Source: an uncultured Acidobacteriaceae bacterium
Lineage (GTDB): Bacteria > Acidobacteriota > Terriglobia > Terriglobales > Acidobacteriaceae
Direction: 5' to 3'
Length of the DNA stretch: 64,000 nucleotides
Assembly (NCBI GenBank): GCA_903904755.1
Contig: CAIVDV010000015.1
Coordinates: 1-64,000, forward strand
Made by a program: the position numbers and the translations under genes. Every line of letters begins with the position of its first letter. Within the stretch, counting starts at the first letter, position 1. The notes under the pieces are model-generated. The model saw only the letters and a list, made by a program, of their open reading frames with translations, searched no databases and was not told the DNA's origin. Below, piece by piece: positions 33,579 to 42,030 of the stretch.

Positions 33579-34533
33579 TGCGAAGCTTGGGATTCGGCTG
33601 GCAGTGTTGGCGGGGTTTGTGTTGGCGGCGGCGGGGTCAGTGTTCTATGCGCGGCCGGTGGAGTGCCTGCGGGCGTGGCAGCATGTGAAGATGCGGCTGG
33701 ACGGGGTGGAAGGCAGTTGGGTGACGGTGAACGGCGTGCGGATGCGCAGCTATGTGCGGGGGCCGGTGGATGGCAAGCCGGTGGTGCTGGTGCATGGGCT
33801 GGGCGGCAGTGCCGAGGATTGGCTGAAGTTGGCACCGTACCTGGTGAAGGCCGGGTACCGGGTGTATACGCCCGATTTGCCGGGGTATGGAGAGAGCGAA
33901 CAGCCGGGGAGCTGGACGTATTCGATTCCCGAAGAAGCCGGCGCGGTGGTGGGCTACATGGACGCACTGGGGTTGAAGCAGGTGGATTTGGGTGGCTGGT
34001 CGATGGGGGGATGGATCGTGCAGCGGGTGGCGGCGGAACATCCGGAGCGGGTGCGGCGGCTGACGATTTTTGACAGCGCCGGGCTGAAGCTGAAGCCGGA
34101 TTGGGATACGGGGCTGTTTACGCCGAAGAACCGGGCCGACGTGGAGGCGCTGAGCGCCATGCTGTATCCGAAGCCGCAGCCGCTGGCGGAGTTTATTGTG
34201 CGGGATGTGGTGCGGAATGCCAAGGAGAACGGCTGGGTGATCCAGAGCGCGCTGAAGCAGATGCTGACGGCCAAGGATGTGACGGACGCTCAACTGCCCC
34301 AGTTGAAAATGCCGGTGCTGATGCTTTGGGGAGATGCCGACCGGGTGACGCCGATGAGCGAGGGGCGGACGATGCACGGGCTGGTGCCGCAGTCGCACCT
34401 GGCGGTTGCGCCGGGATGCGGGCACATGGCGCCTGTGGAGTGCTCGGCGAGCTTTGGGCCGGAGCTGGTACGGTTTTTGCAGGCGGAGCCGGCGGTGACG
34501 GGTGGAGAAGTGACGCTGAAGCTGCCGATTTAG
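33568..34533 (+). CDS. Alpha/beta hydrolase with N-terminal membrane anchor
   Basis: 321 aa. The ATG at 33568 lies within the end of the NUDIX gene and has an AGGGAG site. One N-terminal hydrophobic helix (LGIRLAVLAGFVLAAAGSV) is followed by the fold: VVLVHGLGGSAEDW (oxyanion), GGWSMGG with the nucleophile Ser, LWGDADRVTP (Asp) and GCGHMAPVE (His). It is a serine hydrolase anchored to or exported across the membrane. Esterase or lipase-like activity is likely; the substrate is unknown. Confidence 0.86.
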   Translation: MGRSAKLGIRLAVLAGFVLAAAGSVFYARPVECLRAWQHVKMRLDGVEGSWVTVNGVRMRSYVRGPVDGKPVVLVHGLGGSAEDWLKLAPYLVKAGYRVYTPDLPGYGESEQPGSWTYSIPEEAGAVVGYMDALGLKQVDLGGWSMGGWIVQRVAAEHPERVRRLTIFDSAGLKLKPDWDTGLFTPKNRADVEALSAMLYPKPQPLAEFIVRDVVRNAKENGWVIQSALKQMLTAKDVTDAQLPQLKMPVLMLWGDADRVTPMSEGRTMHGLVPQSHLAVAPGCGHMAPVECSASFGPELVRFLQAEPAVTGGEVTLKLPI

Positions 34534-34535
34534 GG

Positions 34536-35126
34536 CTATTGGTCGGGCTTCCAGACGTAGGCTTCTGACTGGGGGAGGCCGAGGTGCGCGAGGACGCGGA
34601 AGACGAACTGGCGAGCCATTTCCGTGGAGTCGATGGGCTTGTTGTAGAAGCTGGGGATGACGGGGAAGATGACGGCGCCGGCTTCGGCTGCAAGGGTCAT
34701 GTTGCGCAGGTGGATTCGGTTGAAGGGGGTTTCGCGGACGCAGAGCAGGAGCGGGCGGCGCTCCTTGAGGGTGACGTCAGCAGCGCGGTGGATGAGGCGG
34801 TCGGCGAGGCCGTTGGCGATGGAGCCGAGGGTGCCCATGGAGCAGGGCAGGATGATCATGCCGCTGGTCAGGTAGCTGCCGCTGGCGATGCTGGCGCCGA
34901 TGTCGGAGTCAGAATGCTGGGTGATTTTGGCCGAGGGCGCGCCGAGGAGCTTCTCGATGAGGCCGGTGCGGCCGGAGATGCCGAGTTCTTCCGCGAGCAC
35001 GCGGAGGGAGTTCTCACTGGGAACGAACTGGATGCGGGCGACGCGGGGATCGGCGTCGAGCGCGCGCAGGAGTTCGCGGGTGAAGACTGAGCCGGATGCG
35101 CCGGTGGTGGCTACGATAATATTCAT
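34536..35126 (-). CDS. ubiX: Flavin prenyltransferase UbiX
   Basis: 196 aa, full length. ATTGASGSVFTRELLRAL (flavin binding), LPCSMGTLGSIANGLADRLIHRAADVTLKERRPL and CVRETPFNRIHLRNM are diagnostic. UbiX prenylates FMN for the UbiD decarboxylase used in quinone synthesis and aromatic acid metabolism. No ubiD is in the window. It is convergent with the hydrolase, 2 bp away. Confidence 0.94.
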   Translation of the reverse strand: MNIIVATTGASGSVFTRELLRALDADPRVARIQFVPSENSLRVLAEELGISGRTGLIEKLLGAPSAKITQHSDSDIGASIASGSYLTSGMIILPCSMGTLGSIANGLADRLIHRAADVTLKERRPLLLCVRETPFNRIHLRNMTLAAEAGAVIFPVIPSFYNKPIDSTEMARQFVFRVLAHLGLPQSEAYVWKPDQ

Positions 35127-35653
35127 CAGATTTCCAGCTCCTAGTGTAGCGTCTCACTGGCTGCTTCCGTTCGGGCGGCGCTGCGAATGGGTTTGACGGG
35201 ATGACGGCGTTCCGCCGCGGAGCCAGGTCCAATGCGAGTTTTTGGGGGAGGTAACCACCGCAAAGGGGGGGGGTGGGGTGTTTTTTGCCGTTTTTTGACT
35301 TCTATGTGATTGATGGGATTTAACTTACATGGTGGTTACCTGGTGCATTTCATGGCGTTTTTGTGCCCTTTTTGCGCGTTTTGGGGGGAATTCGGTTTGG
35401 GGCGGTGATTCGGGGGCCGGGATTTCGGGTGTCTGCTGGCATGGAATTCTCCGCTCTGAGGGACTGCTTCCATTGTGCGCTTTTGGGTAAGAATTCCCGG
35501 CAGCGCCGGCTGGATTTTCTTGCGCCGGTAGTGGTTTGTTTTGTTGGGTTTTGGGGTGGTGCGAAAGTTCTGGGGGATTGACAAAAAAGCTGGGGCCGTG
35601 ACCTGCGGCCAAAAGTCCTGATTCCCGGGGTGAGCGGTGCGCACCGGAAAGGA
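35127..35653. other. Non-coding, G-run-rich stretch with a wide inverted repeat
   Basis: 527 bp with long G and T runs on the + strand (for example near 35265-35290). The perfect 10-mers GGTAACCACC (35250-35259) and GGTGGTTACC (35331-35340) are inverted copies about 70 bp apart. No convincing gene; candidate frames are short, lack RBS and are compositionally odd. Confidence 0.4.
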
Positions 35654-35690
35654 TTGACATCATGATGCGTCTATAACTAGCATCATGATG
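35654..35690 (+). promoter_or_regulatory. Promoter and duplicated palindromic operator of the VapBC-type module
   Basis: -35 TTGACA (35654-35659), 18 bp spacer, -10 TAGCAT (35678-35683). The perfect 10-bp palindrome CATCATGATG occurs at 35658-35667 and again at 35681-35690, covering both hexamers. This is what an autorepressing antitoxin would bind. The start codon GTG begins at 35690, so the mRNA would be leaderless. Confidence 0.72.
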
Positions 35691-35935
35691 TGCGAACGAC
35701 ACTTACCATTGACGACGATATTGCCGTGCTGCTGGAGCAGGAAGTGCAGCGCAGTGGCAAGCCATTCAAGGCTGTGGTCAACCACCTGCTAGGCCTTGGC
35801 TTGGTTCAAGTGCGTCAGAGGCAGCCTGCGCCCAGGTTTCAGGTGAAGCCGCGGGCTCTTGGTCTGCCGAGAAGCGGCAATTATGACAACATCGCCGCTG
35901 TGCTTGAAGAGCTGGAAGGACCGGAGCACCGGTGA
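35690..35935 (+). CDS. VapB-type antitoxin
   Basis: 81 aa. N-terminal ribbon-helix-helix-like stretch RTTLTIDDDIAVLLEQE, then a helix (FKAVVNHLLGLGL) and a C-terminal tail (PRSGNYDNIAAVLEELEG) of the kind that wraps the toxin. The start is GTG at 35690 without an RBS, consistent with a leaderless transcript. Stop overlaps the vapC start (GTGA). The family is inferred from RHH pattern plus the PIN partner. Confidence 0.78.
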   Translation: MRTTLTIDDDIAVLLEQEVQRSGKPFKAVVNHLLGLGLVQVRQRQPAPRFQVKPRALGLPRSGNYDNIAAVLEELEGPEHR

Positions 35936-36366
35936 TTGTCTTCGACGCCAATCTGCTTCTTTACGCCTACAACAGCGCGGCTCCCAATCACGCCCGCGCT
36001 CGCCAATTTGTCGAAGACGCATTCTCCGGCACGGAAGCAGTTGGCCTGCCGTGGCAGACGGTCTCCGCATTCCTGAGGATCATCACCAACCGGCAGTTGG
36101 CGGGAGATTGCTTTTCAATGGAAGAGGCCGCGGCAGTGGTGGAGGAATGGGCCGCGATGCCGGTGGTCCACTTGCTGGCGCCGGGGGAACGGCATTGGGC
36201 TTTTTTTCGGCGGATGTTGCTTGAGGGCCAGGCGAGCGGGGCGCTGACGACGGATGCCGAATTGGCTGCGCTGACGATGGAGAACGGCGGGGTGCTGTAC
36301 ACGACGGATCGGGATTTTACGCGGTTTCCGGGGCTGAAGTGGGTGAATCCGCTGGCGGATGGGTGA
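35932..36366 (+). CDS. PIN-domain toxin (VapC-type ribonuclease)
   Basis: 144 aa. PIN motif residues: Asp in IVFDANLLLYAYN (residue 5), Glu near TVSAFLRI/TNRQLAG region, Asp in TTDAELAALTMENG, and TTDRDFTRFPG. Such toxins cleave RNA, often tRNA, and are held in check by the upstream antitoxin. Starts with GTG at 35932, coupled by 4 bp overlap. Confidence 0.85.
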   Translation: MIVFDANLLLYAYNSAAPNHARARQFVEDAFSGTEAVGLPWQTVSAFLRIITNRQLAGDCFSMEEAAAVVEEWAAMPVVHLLAPGERHWAFFRRMLLEGQASGALTTDAELAALTMENGGVLYTTDRDFTRFPGLKWVNPLADG

Positions 36367-36408
36367 CGTTCCGCATTTCACAATTGGTTTCCACCAATTG
36401 AGTGCGAG

Positions 36409-36972
36409 CTATCGCTCCTTCCTGGTGTACTGATGCGTCAGGATGTATTTGGCTCCAGTGAAGTGCAAGACTCCTGTGATGGTATAGCCAGCCGCCGAGC
36501 CCCAAGTGGAGCAGATGTCGCGGTACCCGTGGGAGCGGGTGGGGAGTAGCTGGAGAGTAAGCGCGTTGGCAAAAAGGATGACCTGGGCGCAACTGCCGAC
36601 GGGGCGGATGAGCCAGAACCAGAAGCAGTCCGCGCCGGACAAGGGAAGACTGCCGAGCTCGATGTAGTCGGTCTCATTCCGAGAGCCGAGGTTAATGGGG
36701 ACAACCTGAAAGAGACTGCGGAGCTTTTCGCGGTCGAGGGCGGCGAGTTGTACCCTGGCGTCCTTTGCTTCGGGTGTCTTGAGGAGGGCATCGAGGACTG
36801 CGTCGGAGGGTGGTTCGGCGGCGTCGAAGCCGCGATTTTCGTCGTCTGGTGCGAAGAAGGTGATTTCGGCGGGATGGGTGCGTTTGTAGGGCTGGGCGGA
36901 GGCGGCGAGGCTGGCGCAGAGGATGCCGAGGAGCAGTGCGAGCCGGGCTGGGGTGGATGGGATTCTGTTCAT
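36409..36972 (-). CDS. Hypothetical secreted protein
   Basis: 187 aa from ATG 36972, with a GGAGGG about 13 bases upstream. Signal peptide LALLLGILCASLAASAQ. The mature protein has TFFAPDDENRGFDAAEPPSDAVLDALL and a C-terminal half rich in aromatic and hydroxyl residues with two or three cysteines. No recognised family; it is probably periplasmic. It points away from the REP/RAYT cluster upstream. Confidence 0.65.
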   Translation of the reverse strand: MNRIPSTPARLALLLGILCASLAASAQPYKRTHPAEITFFAPDDENRGFDAAEPPSDAVLDALLKTPEAKDARVQLAALDREKLRSLFQVVPINLGSRNETDYIELGSLPLSGADCFWFWLIRPVGSCAQVILFANALTLQLLPTRSHGYRDICSTWGSAAGYTITGVLHFTGAKYILTHQYTRKER

Positions 36973-36992
36973 CTGTGCCAGTTTTCCCTCCG

Positions 36993-37203
36993 GGGCTGAA
37001 GCCCTGTCGTCGATGAGGGTCAGAAACGTAGGTGCTGAAGCCTGTCCCCTTCCCAATATCAGGGCGGTCAAGCACCGTCCCTACGGGACTCCGGGGATAT
37101 TTCGGGCACCTTACCCAGCGCTGAAGCGCTGGGCTAAGATACGCTGCGCCTGCGGCGCGGGGGTGGTGGTGAACGCGGGATATTCGGCATGGCGAGTCGT
37201 TTG
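36993..37203 (+). repeat. REP-like repeat, short variant plus copy 1 (37073-37203)
   Basis: A short hairpin GGGCTGAAGCCC (about 36995-37006) is followed by the full 131 bp unit. The unit contains three stems: GTCCC-TAC-GGGAC, CCCAGCGCT-GA-AGCGCTGGG (9 bp, two-base loop) and GCGCC-TGC-GGCGC. Copy 1 is immediately followed by copy 2 head to tail. Confidence 0.85.
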
Positions 37204-37310
37204 CACCGTCCCTACGGGACTCCGGGGATATTTCGGGCACCTTACCCAGCGCTGAAGCGCTGGGCTAGGATACGTTGCGCCTGCGGCGCGGGGGTGGTTG
37301 TGAACGCGGC
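37204..37310 (+). repeat. REP-like repeat copy 2
   Basis: Direct tandem continuation of copy 1 with the same three stems; diverges after about 107 bp. 37311-37399 between it and the RAYT stop holds no gene. Confidence 0.85.
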
Positions 37311-37399
37311 ATGGATCTGCGTCGCTGGGGTAGTGGCAGACAGATTGGATCTGGTGCAATCCATATCCAATCGAGTCCCGCAGGGGCGGTGAGGTTTTG

Positions 37400-37834
37400 T
37401 TAGCCGAAGACGTGGTGCTCGTCGTAGGTAATTCCGCAACTGCGGAGTAGGGCTACGAATTCTTCTTCGAAGTTGCGGCGGCGGTGATGTTGTTGCTGGT
37501 TCTGGATGTACTTTTGCACGACAGGGAGTTGCGATGGGCTGACGCTGAAGGCTCCGTAACCTTGCTGCCACGAAAACCCCGGGCCGAGCCAGCGGGAGGA
37601 GCTGCCCTTGAGTTTCTGCATGGCTTGGGCGAGAGAGATGATTGGCGGCAACGAAATTAGCAGGTGAAGGTGGTTGGCGGTTCCGCCGGAGGAGATGAGG
37701 GAAAAACCCTCGTCGCGGGCGATGGCGGAGAGGTAGGCGTATAGATCTGGTGTACGTTCCGGAGGGATGGCGGGGGCGCGGTCCTTGGTGCTGAAGACAC
37801 AGTGGATGAAGACGCTCGAGTAGGTGTGGGACAT
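37400..37834 (-). mobile_element. RAYT: REP-associated tyrosine transposase (IS200/Y1 type)
   Basis: 144 aa from the ATG at 37834. HUH motif in the string HLHLLISLP, preceded by SGGTANH; catalytic Tyr in QKYIQNQQQHH; DUF-like opening MSHTYSSVFIHCVFSTKDR. All key residues are present and no internal stop is seen, so the gene may be active. RAYTs are domesticated relatives of IS200/IS605 transposases that recognise REP hairpins; they do not carry the ends of a full IS. Here it is flanked by two tandem pairs of the hairpin repeat, all in one orientation. Confidence 0.86.
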
Positions 37835-37944
37835 GGAGCACCGTTCCGAGAGATTTTGAGGATTGTGGTTGGGAAAAGGATACGCCTGTGGGGGTGGAGC
37901 GTGGGTGAGATTCCGCGAGATTTGCGTGACAGTCGTGGAGTGGG

Positions 37945-38075
37945 CACCGTCCCTACGGGACTCCGGGGATATTTCGGGCACCTTACCCAGCGCTGAATCG
38001 CTGGGCTAAGATACGCTGCGCCTGCGGCGCGGGGGTAGAGGTCAACGCGGGATATTCGGCGTGGCGGGTCGTTTG
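37945..38075 (+). repeat. REP-like repeat copy 3
   Basis: 131 bp, same length and direction as copy 1. The central stem has one change (CTGAATCG in place of CTGAAGCG), weakening the inner pair. Copy 4 follows directly, so copies 3-4 repeat the arrangement of copies 1-2. Confidence 0.85.
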
Positions 38076-38183
38076 CACCGTCCCTACGGGACTCCGGGGG
38101 GCTTTATTGGGCGCGTGTACCCAGCGCTGAAGCACTGGGCTAAGATACGCTGCGCCTACGGCGCGGGGGTGGTGGTCAACGCA
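38076..38183 (+). repeat. REP-like repeat copy 4
   Basis: About 108 bp; carries GCTTTATTGGGCGCGTGT in place of the usual middle and one stem mismatch (AGCACTGGG). The gap 38184-38286 holds an 11-base C run at 38212-38222 and the hairpin at 38227-38259, no gene. Confidence 0.8.
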
Positions 38184-38226
38184 GTCTGGGGCTGTTGCGC
38201 GGGGTAGGTCGCCCCCCCCCCCGACA

Positions 38227-38259
38227 ATGCGCCTGCAACGCAAGGTGTTACAGGCGCAT
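38227..38259 (-). terminator. Hairpin 28 nt after the purB stop
   Basis: ATGCGCCTG (38227-38235) pairs perfectly with CAGGCGCAT (38251-38259), with AAC/GTT extending it past one mismatch. No T-run follows on the minus strand, so termination is likely but not certain. Confidence 0.5.
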
Positions 38260-38286
38260 GATGTGGCGCGGGGGTGGTGTCAGGCG

Positions 38287-39597
38287 CTACTCCGCGAGCA
38301 CGCGGGCGAAAATGGCATCCACATTGCCGAGTTGGCGGGTCATGTCGAAGGTTTTTTCCAGTTGGGCGGGGGTGAGAAGGTTGGTAATCTTTTCGTCTTT
38401 GGCGACTTCGTCGCGGAAGATGAGGTCTTCCTTCCAGGCGCGCATGGCGTGGGACTGGACGAGGCGGTAGGCGTCTTCGCGGAGCATGCCGGCTTCGGCG
38501 AGGTCGAGGAGGAGTTGACCGCTGAACATTAGGCCGCCGGTGGATTCAAGGTTTTTGATCATGCGCTCGGGGTAGACGAGGAGGCAGTCGAGCAGGCTGG
38601 TGGTTTTGGTGAGCAGGTAGTGGGTGAGGATGGTGGAGTCCGGGAAGATGACGCGCTCGACCGAGGAGTGGGAGATGTCACGCTCGTGCCAGAGGGGGAT
38701 GTTTTCAAAGGCGGCCTGGGTGTTGGAGCGGAGGATGCGTGCGAGGCCGGAGATTTGTTCGCTGATGATGGGGTTTTTCTTGTGGGGCATGGCGGAGGAG
38801 CCTTTTTGCTTTTCGCTGAAGTACTCCTGGGCCTCGCGAACCTCAGTGCGCTGGAGGTGGCGGATTTCGGTGGCGATTTTGTCGAGGGTGGAGCCGATGA
38901 GGGCGAGCACGCTGATGAAAGCCGCGTGGCGGTCGCGCTGGATGACTTGCGTTGCGACGGGGGTGGGCTTGAGGCCGAGGCGGGCGCAGATGCGCTCTTC
39001 GTGAGACGGCTTGAGGTGGCCGAAGGTGCCGACGGCTCCGGAGAGCTTGCCGACGCGCATATCTTCGGCTGCAAAGTCGAAGCGGGCCAGGTTGCGCTGC
39101 ATTTCCGCATACCAGTTGAGGAACTTGAGGCCGAAGGTTGTGGGTTCGGCGTGGATGCCGTGGGTGCGTCCGATGGTGGGGGTGTGCTGGAACTCGATGG
39201 CGCGGCGCTTGAGGACGGCGAGGAAGTCGACGAGCGCGGTGCGGATGAGGGCGGCGGCTTCGGCGACCTGGAGGGCCTGGGCGGTGTCGACGATGTCGTT
39301 GGAAGTGAGGCCGTAGTGGAGCCAGCGAGACTGGGCGTCGAGGCCCTGGGCCTTGAGGGATTCGGCGACGGCAGTGGTGAAGGCGATGACATCGTGGCGG
39401 ACTTCGGCTTCGATTTCCTGGATGCGGGCGACGGAGAAGCTGGCCTTGGTCTCAATGGCGAGGGCGGCTTCGACGGGGATGACGCCGTCTTCTGCGAGGA
39501 CGTTGGAGGCGGCGGACTCAACGCGGAGCCAGCAGCGGTACTTGTTCTCTTCGGTCCAGATGCGGCCCATGGCGGGCAGGGTATAGCGCTCGATCAC
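38287..39597 (-). CDS. purB: Adenylosuccinate lyase
   Basis: 436 aa. Catalyses two steps of purine synthesis: release of fumarate from SAICAR and from adenylosuccinate. Motifs: RTHGIHAEPTTFG (catalytic His), and the family signature GSSAMPHKKNPIISE containing the mobile loop Ser. YERMIKNLESTGGLMFSG fits the bacterial PurB C-terminal part. It stands alone between the REP cluster and the ABC genes. Confidence 0.96.
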   Translation of the reverse strand: MIERYTLPAMGRIWTEENKYRCWLRVESAASNVLAEDGVIPVEAALAIETKASFSVARIQEIEAEVRHDVIAFTTAVAESLKAQGLDAQSRWLHYGLTSNDIVDTAQALQVAEAAALIRTALVDFLAVLKRRAIEFQHTPTIGRTHGIHAEPTTFGLKFLNWYAEMQRNLARFDFAAEDMRVGKLSGAVGTFGHLKPSHEERICARLGLKPTPVATQVIQRDRHAAFISVLALIGSTLDKIATEIRHLQRTEVREAQEYFSEKQKGSSAMPHKKNPIISEQISGLARILRSNTQAAFENIPLWHERDISHSSVERVIFPDSTILTHYLLTKTTSLLDCLLVYPERMIKNLESTGGLMFSGQLLLDLAEAGMLREDAYRLVQSHAMRAWKEDLIFRDEVAKDEKITNLLTPAQLEKTFDMTRQLGNVDAIFARVLAE

Positions 39598-39816
39598 GAG
39601 GGAATCCTTGGGGCCGGTGGGCCATGTGCCGGGCCGAAAAAGGGCGCAGGCAACCCTTCATTGTAGCGGTTGGAGAGCTGGGGGAGGCAGGAATTGGCTG
39701 TATGCCGGATGGGATGTTGGCAACGGCGTGGAGCGGGGGCAAGGCAGGGGCGGGCTATTCCCCGGTCTCAGCAGCGAGACCGGGGTTACCCTGCAATCGG
39801 TTGGTTGGGGTGGGGC

Positions 39817-41088
39817 TTAGCTGTAGCGCAGCCAGCGAAGGAGTTCGGGCAGGCTGGCGCGTTTGCCGTACATAAGGATGCCGATGCGGTAAAGCTTGGT
39901 GGAAAACCAGAGCACGATGCGGATGGAAACCAGCATGAGCAGGATGGAGAGCAGAATTTGCCATGCCGGGGGCATCTGCGAGCCCATGCGGAGGAACATG
40001 ACGATGGGGGTGCAGGGCGGGAAGAGCGAGGCGATGACGACCCATTTGGATTCCGGATCGCTGGTGATGAGGGCGATGAGGGAGAAGCTGAGCCAGACGG
40101 GGACGGCGGCGAGCGGGGAGTACTGCTGGAGTTCCTGCTCGCTTTCGAGCGTAGCGCCCAGGCCGGCGAAGAGGGCGGAGTTGAGGGTGTAGCCGAGCAG
40201 GAAGTAGACAACGAAGAGGACAACCTGCTCAATGCTGATGGTGAGGTGCCACTTGCCGGAGAATGCCTGGGCGGCGAGGCCGGAGGCGGCGAAGGTGCCG
40301 GCTGCGCCTATCCAGATGCCGACCTGGGTGAGGCCGACTGCGCCGACGCCGACGAGCTTGCCGGCCAGCAGATCCTGGGCGCGGGCGGTGGCCAGCATCA
40401 CCTCAAAGATGCGGCTGGTCTTTTCCTGAATGACGCTGCGGCCGACGTTCATGCCGTAGATCATGGTGGTCATGGTGAGCAGCAGGGCCATGCCGTATGC
40501 GGTGTAGAAGCTAGTGAGGGCGTTGGATTTGCGCTCGACGCCGTGGGTTACCTGCCAGGTTTCGAGGTCAATCTGGCTCATGAGGTGTTCGATTTCCGCC
40601 GGAGTCATGGTGCGCTGCTGGAGCTGCCAGCGGAGGATGCCGTCGTTGGCGGCCTTTTCCAAGCGGTTGTTGGTGACGAAGTCGGCCGAGGAGCGGGCGT
40701 CGTAGCTGATGCGGAAGCTGTCGTGGCCGGTGGGTTCGACCCAGAGGAAGCCGTCGATGGCGCGGTTGCCAACCTGGGCGACAAGGGTGGCACGGTCGGC
40801 CATGGTGAGGCCGCCGGCGGGGGTGGGGTAGAGCTGGACGGTGGCCTTGGCGTCTTTGTCAGCGAGGATCTGGCTGCGGACCTGGGCGGCGAGGGCCGGG
40901 TTGTCGGCGGCGACGGCAATGTTGCGGTCGACGCCGAGGTACTTGCTGGAGAGGAAGACGAGGCCGAAGACGAGGGCGAATACGCCGGGCAGCAGGATGG
41001 TGGCCACCAGGAAGCCCTTGCTGCGGACGCCTTCGACGTACTCGCGGCGGGCGATGAGCGAGACATTGCGCAGGGTGTTTTTATGCAT
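39817..41088 (-). CDS. ABC exporter permease, NatB/ABC-2 type
   Basis: 423 aa from ATG 41088. First helix after LIARREYVEGVRSKGFLVATILLPG, then a large extracytoplasmic domain, then about five membrane segments ending in FSTKLYRIGILMYGKRASL. NatB-like permeases are reported in sodium extrusion and antibiotic resistance; the substrate cannot be set here. Its start overlaps the NatA-like gene end by 8 bp. Confidence 0.88.
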   Translation of the reverse strand: MHKNTLRNVSLIARREYVEGVRSKGFLVATILLPGVFALVFGLVFLSSKYLGVDRNIAVAADNPALAAQVRSQILADKDAKATVQLYPTPAGGLTMADRATLVAQVGNRAIDGFLWVEPTGHDSFRISYDARSSADFVTNNRLEKAANDGILRWQLQQRTMTPAEIEHLMSQIDLETWQVTHGVERKSNALTSFYTAYGMALLLTMTTMIYGMNVGRSVIQEKTSRIFEVMLATARAQDLLAGKLVGVGAVGLTQVGIWIGAAGTFAASGLAAQAFSGKWHLTISIEQVVLFVVYFLLGYTLNSALFAGLGATLESEQELQQYSPLAAVPVWLSFSLIALITSDPESKWVVIASLFPPCTPIVMFLRMGSQMPPAWQILLSILLMLVSIRIVLWFSTKLYRIGILMYGKRASLPELLRWLRYS

Positions 41089-41983
41089 CGGCTTTGCCTC
41101 CCACGGCCTGGATGAAGATCTCTTCGAGCGAGGGTTCCATGAGCTCAAAGCGATAGATGGTGGCCTGGGCAGCGGCCAGGTGGAGGAGCTTCTGGGCGTC
41201 GGCGCCGGGTTTCAGGCGGATTTCCGCGTGGCCGGAGTAGTTTTTGGCTTCGGCAATCTCCGGGCTGTCGAGGAAGGAAGCGTCGCCTTCAAACTCCATT
41301 TGGACGCGGTCGCGGGGGTAGCTCTTTTTGATTTCGCGAAGGTTGCCGGCCAGGACCTGGCGACCGTTGTGGATGAGGGTGATGGCGTCGCAGAGCTTTT
41401 CCACCTGGTCCATGCGGTGGGTGGAGAAAAGGATGGCCTTGCCCTCGGCCTTGAGTTCGAGGAGAGTGTCCTGCAGGAGGGTGGCGTTGACGGGGTCGAG
41501 GCCGCTGAAGGGCTCGTCCATGATGATGAGCTCCGGGTCGTGCATGAGGGCGGCGATGAACTGGATCTTCTGCTGCATGCCCTTGGAGAGCTCTTCGGTC
41601 TTTTTGTCGATTGCACCGGAGATATCCATCCGGCGGGTCCAGGCCAGGGCGCGCTCGCGGGCGGCGGCGTGGGTGAGGCCGTGCAGGGAGCCCATGAAGA
41701 TGAGCTGGTCGAGGACCTTCATCTTTTTATAGAGGCCGCGCTCTTCCGGCAGGTAGCCGACGCGCTCAAGGGCGGAGCGGGTGAAGGGCTGGCCGAATAG
41801 GGAGACTGACCCGGCGTCGGGGTAGGTGATGCCCATCATCATGCGGATGGAGCTGGTTTTGCCGCTGCCGTTGGGGCCGAGGAGGCCGAACATCTGGCCG
41901 GGCTCAATCTGGAAACTGAGCTCCTCGACGGCGACCTTGTTTTCGTAGACTTTGCGGACCTTGTTGAGCTGGACGACCGGCAT
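41081..41983 (-). CDS. ABC exporter ATPase, NatA type
   Basis: 300 aa from the ATG at 41983. Walker A GPNGSGKTS, signature ELSKGMQQKIQ, Walker B LIIMDEPFSGLD, switch His in LFSTHRMDQ. A C-terminal extension of about 80 residues is common in NatA-like ATPases. Partner of the permease at 39817-41088, overlapping it, and 47 bp after the SRPBCC gene. Confidence 0.92.
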   Translation of the reverse strand: MPVVQLNKVRKVYENKVAVEELSFQIEPGQMFGLLGPNGSGKTSSIRMMMGITYPDAGSVSLFGQPFTRSALERVGYLPEERGLYKKMKVLDQLIFMGSLHGLTHAAARERALAWTRRMDISGAIDKKTEELSKGMQQKIQFIAALMHDPELIIMDEPFSGLDPVNATLLQDTLLELKAEGKAILFSTHRMDQVEKLCDAITLIHNGRQVLAGNLREIKKSYPRDRVQMEFEGDASFLDSPEIAEAKNYSGHAEIRLKPGADAQKLLHLAAAQATIYRFELMEPSLEEIFIQAVGGKADA

Positions 41984-42030
41984 CGGTTCTCCGAGGGGGT
42001 GGGAGGGGACAGCTTGGAGGATGAGCGCCG

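Noticed and set aside
35325-35702. Overlapping minus-strand frames upstream of the VapBC pair
   Set aside because: Pro/Ser/Lys-rich sequence, no RBS, and they run through the operator.
37073-38183. CRISPR-like array
   Set aside because: Only four copies in two tandem pairs, no unique spacers of constant length, and each unit has hairpins typical of REP elements.
38212-38222. 11-base C run as a phase-variation switch
   Set aside because: It lies between genes, beyond the purB stop and outside any reading frame or promoter I can support.
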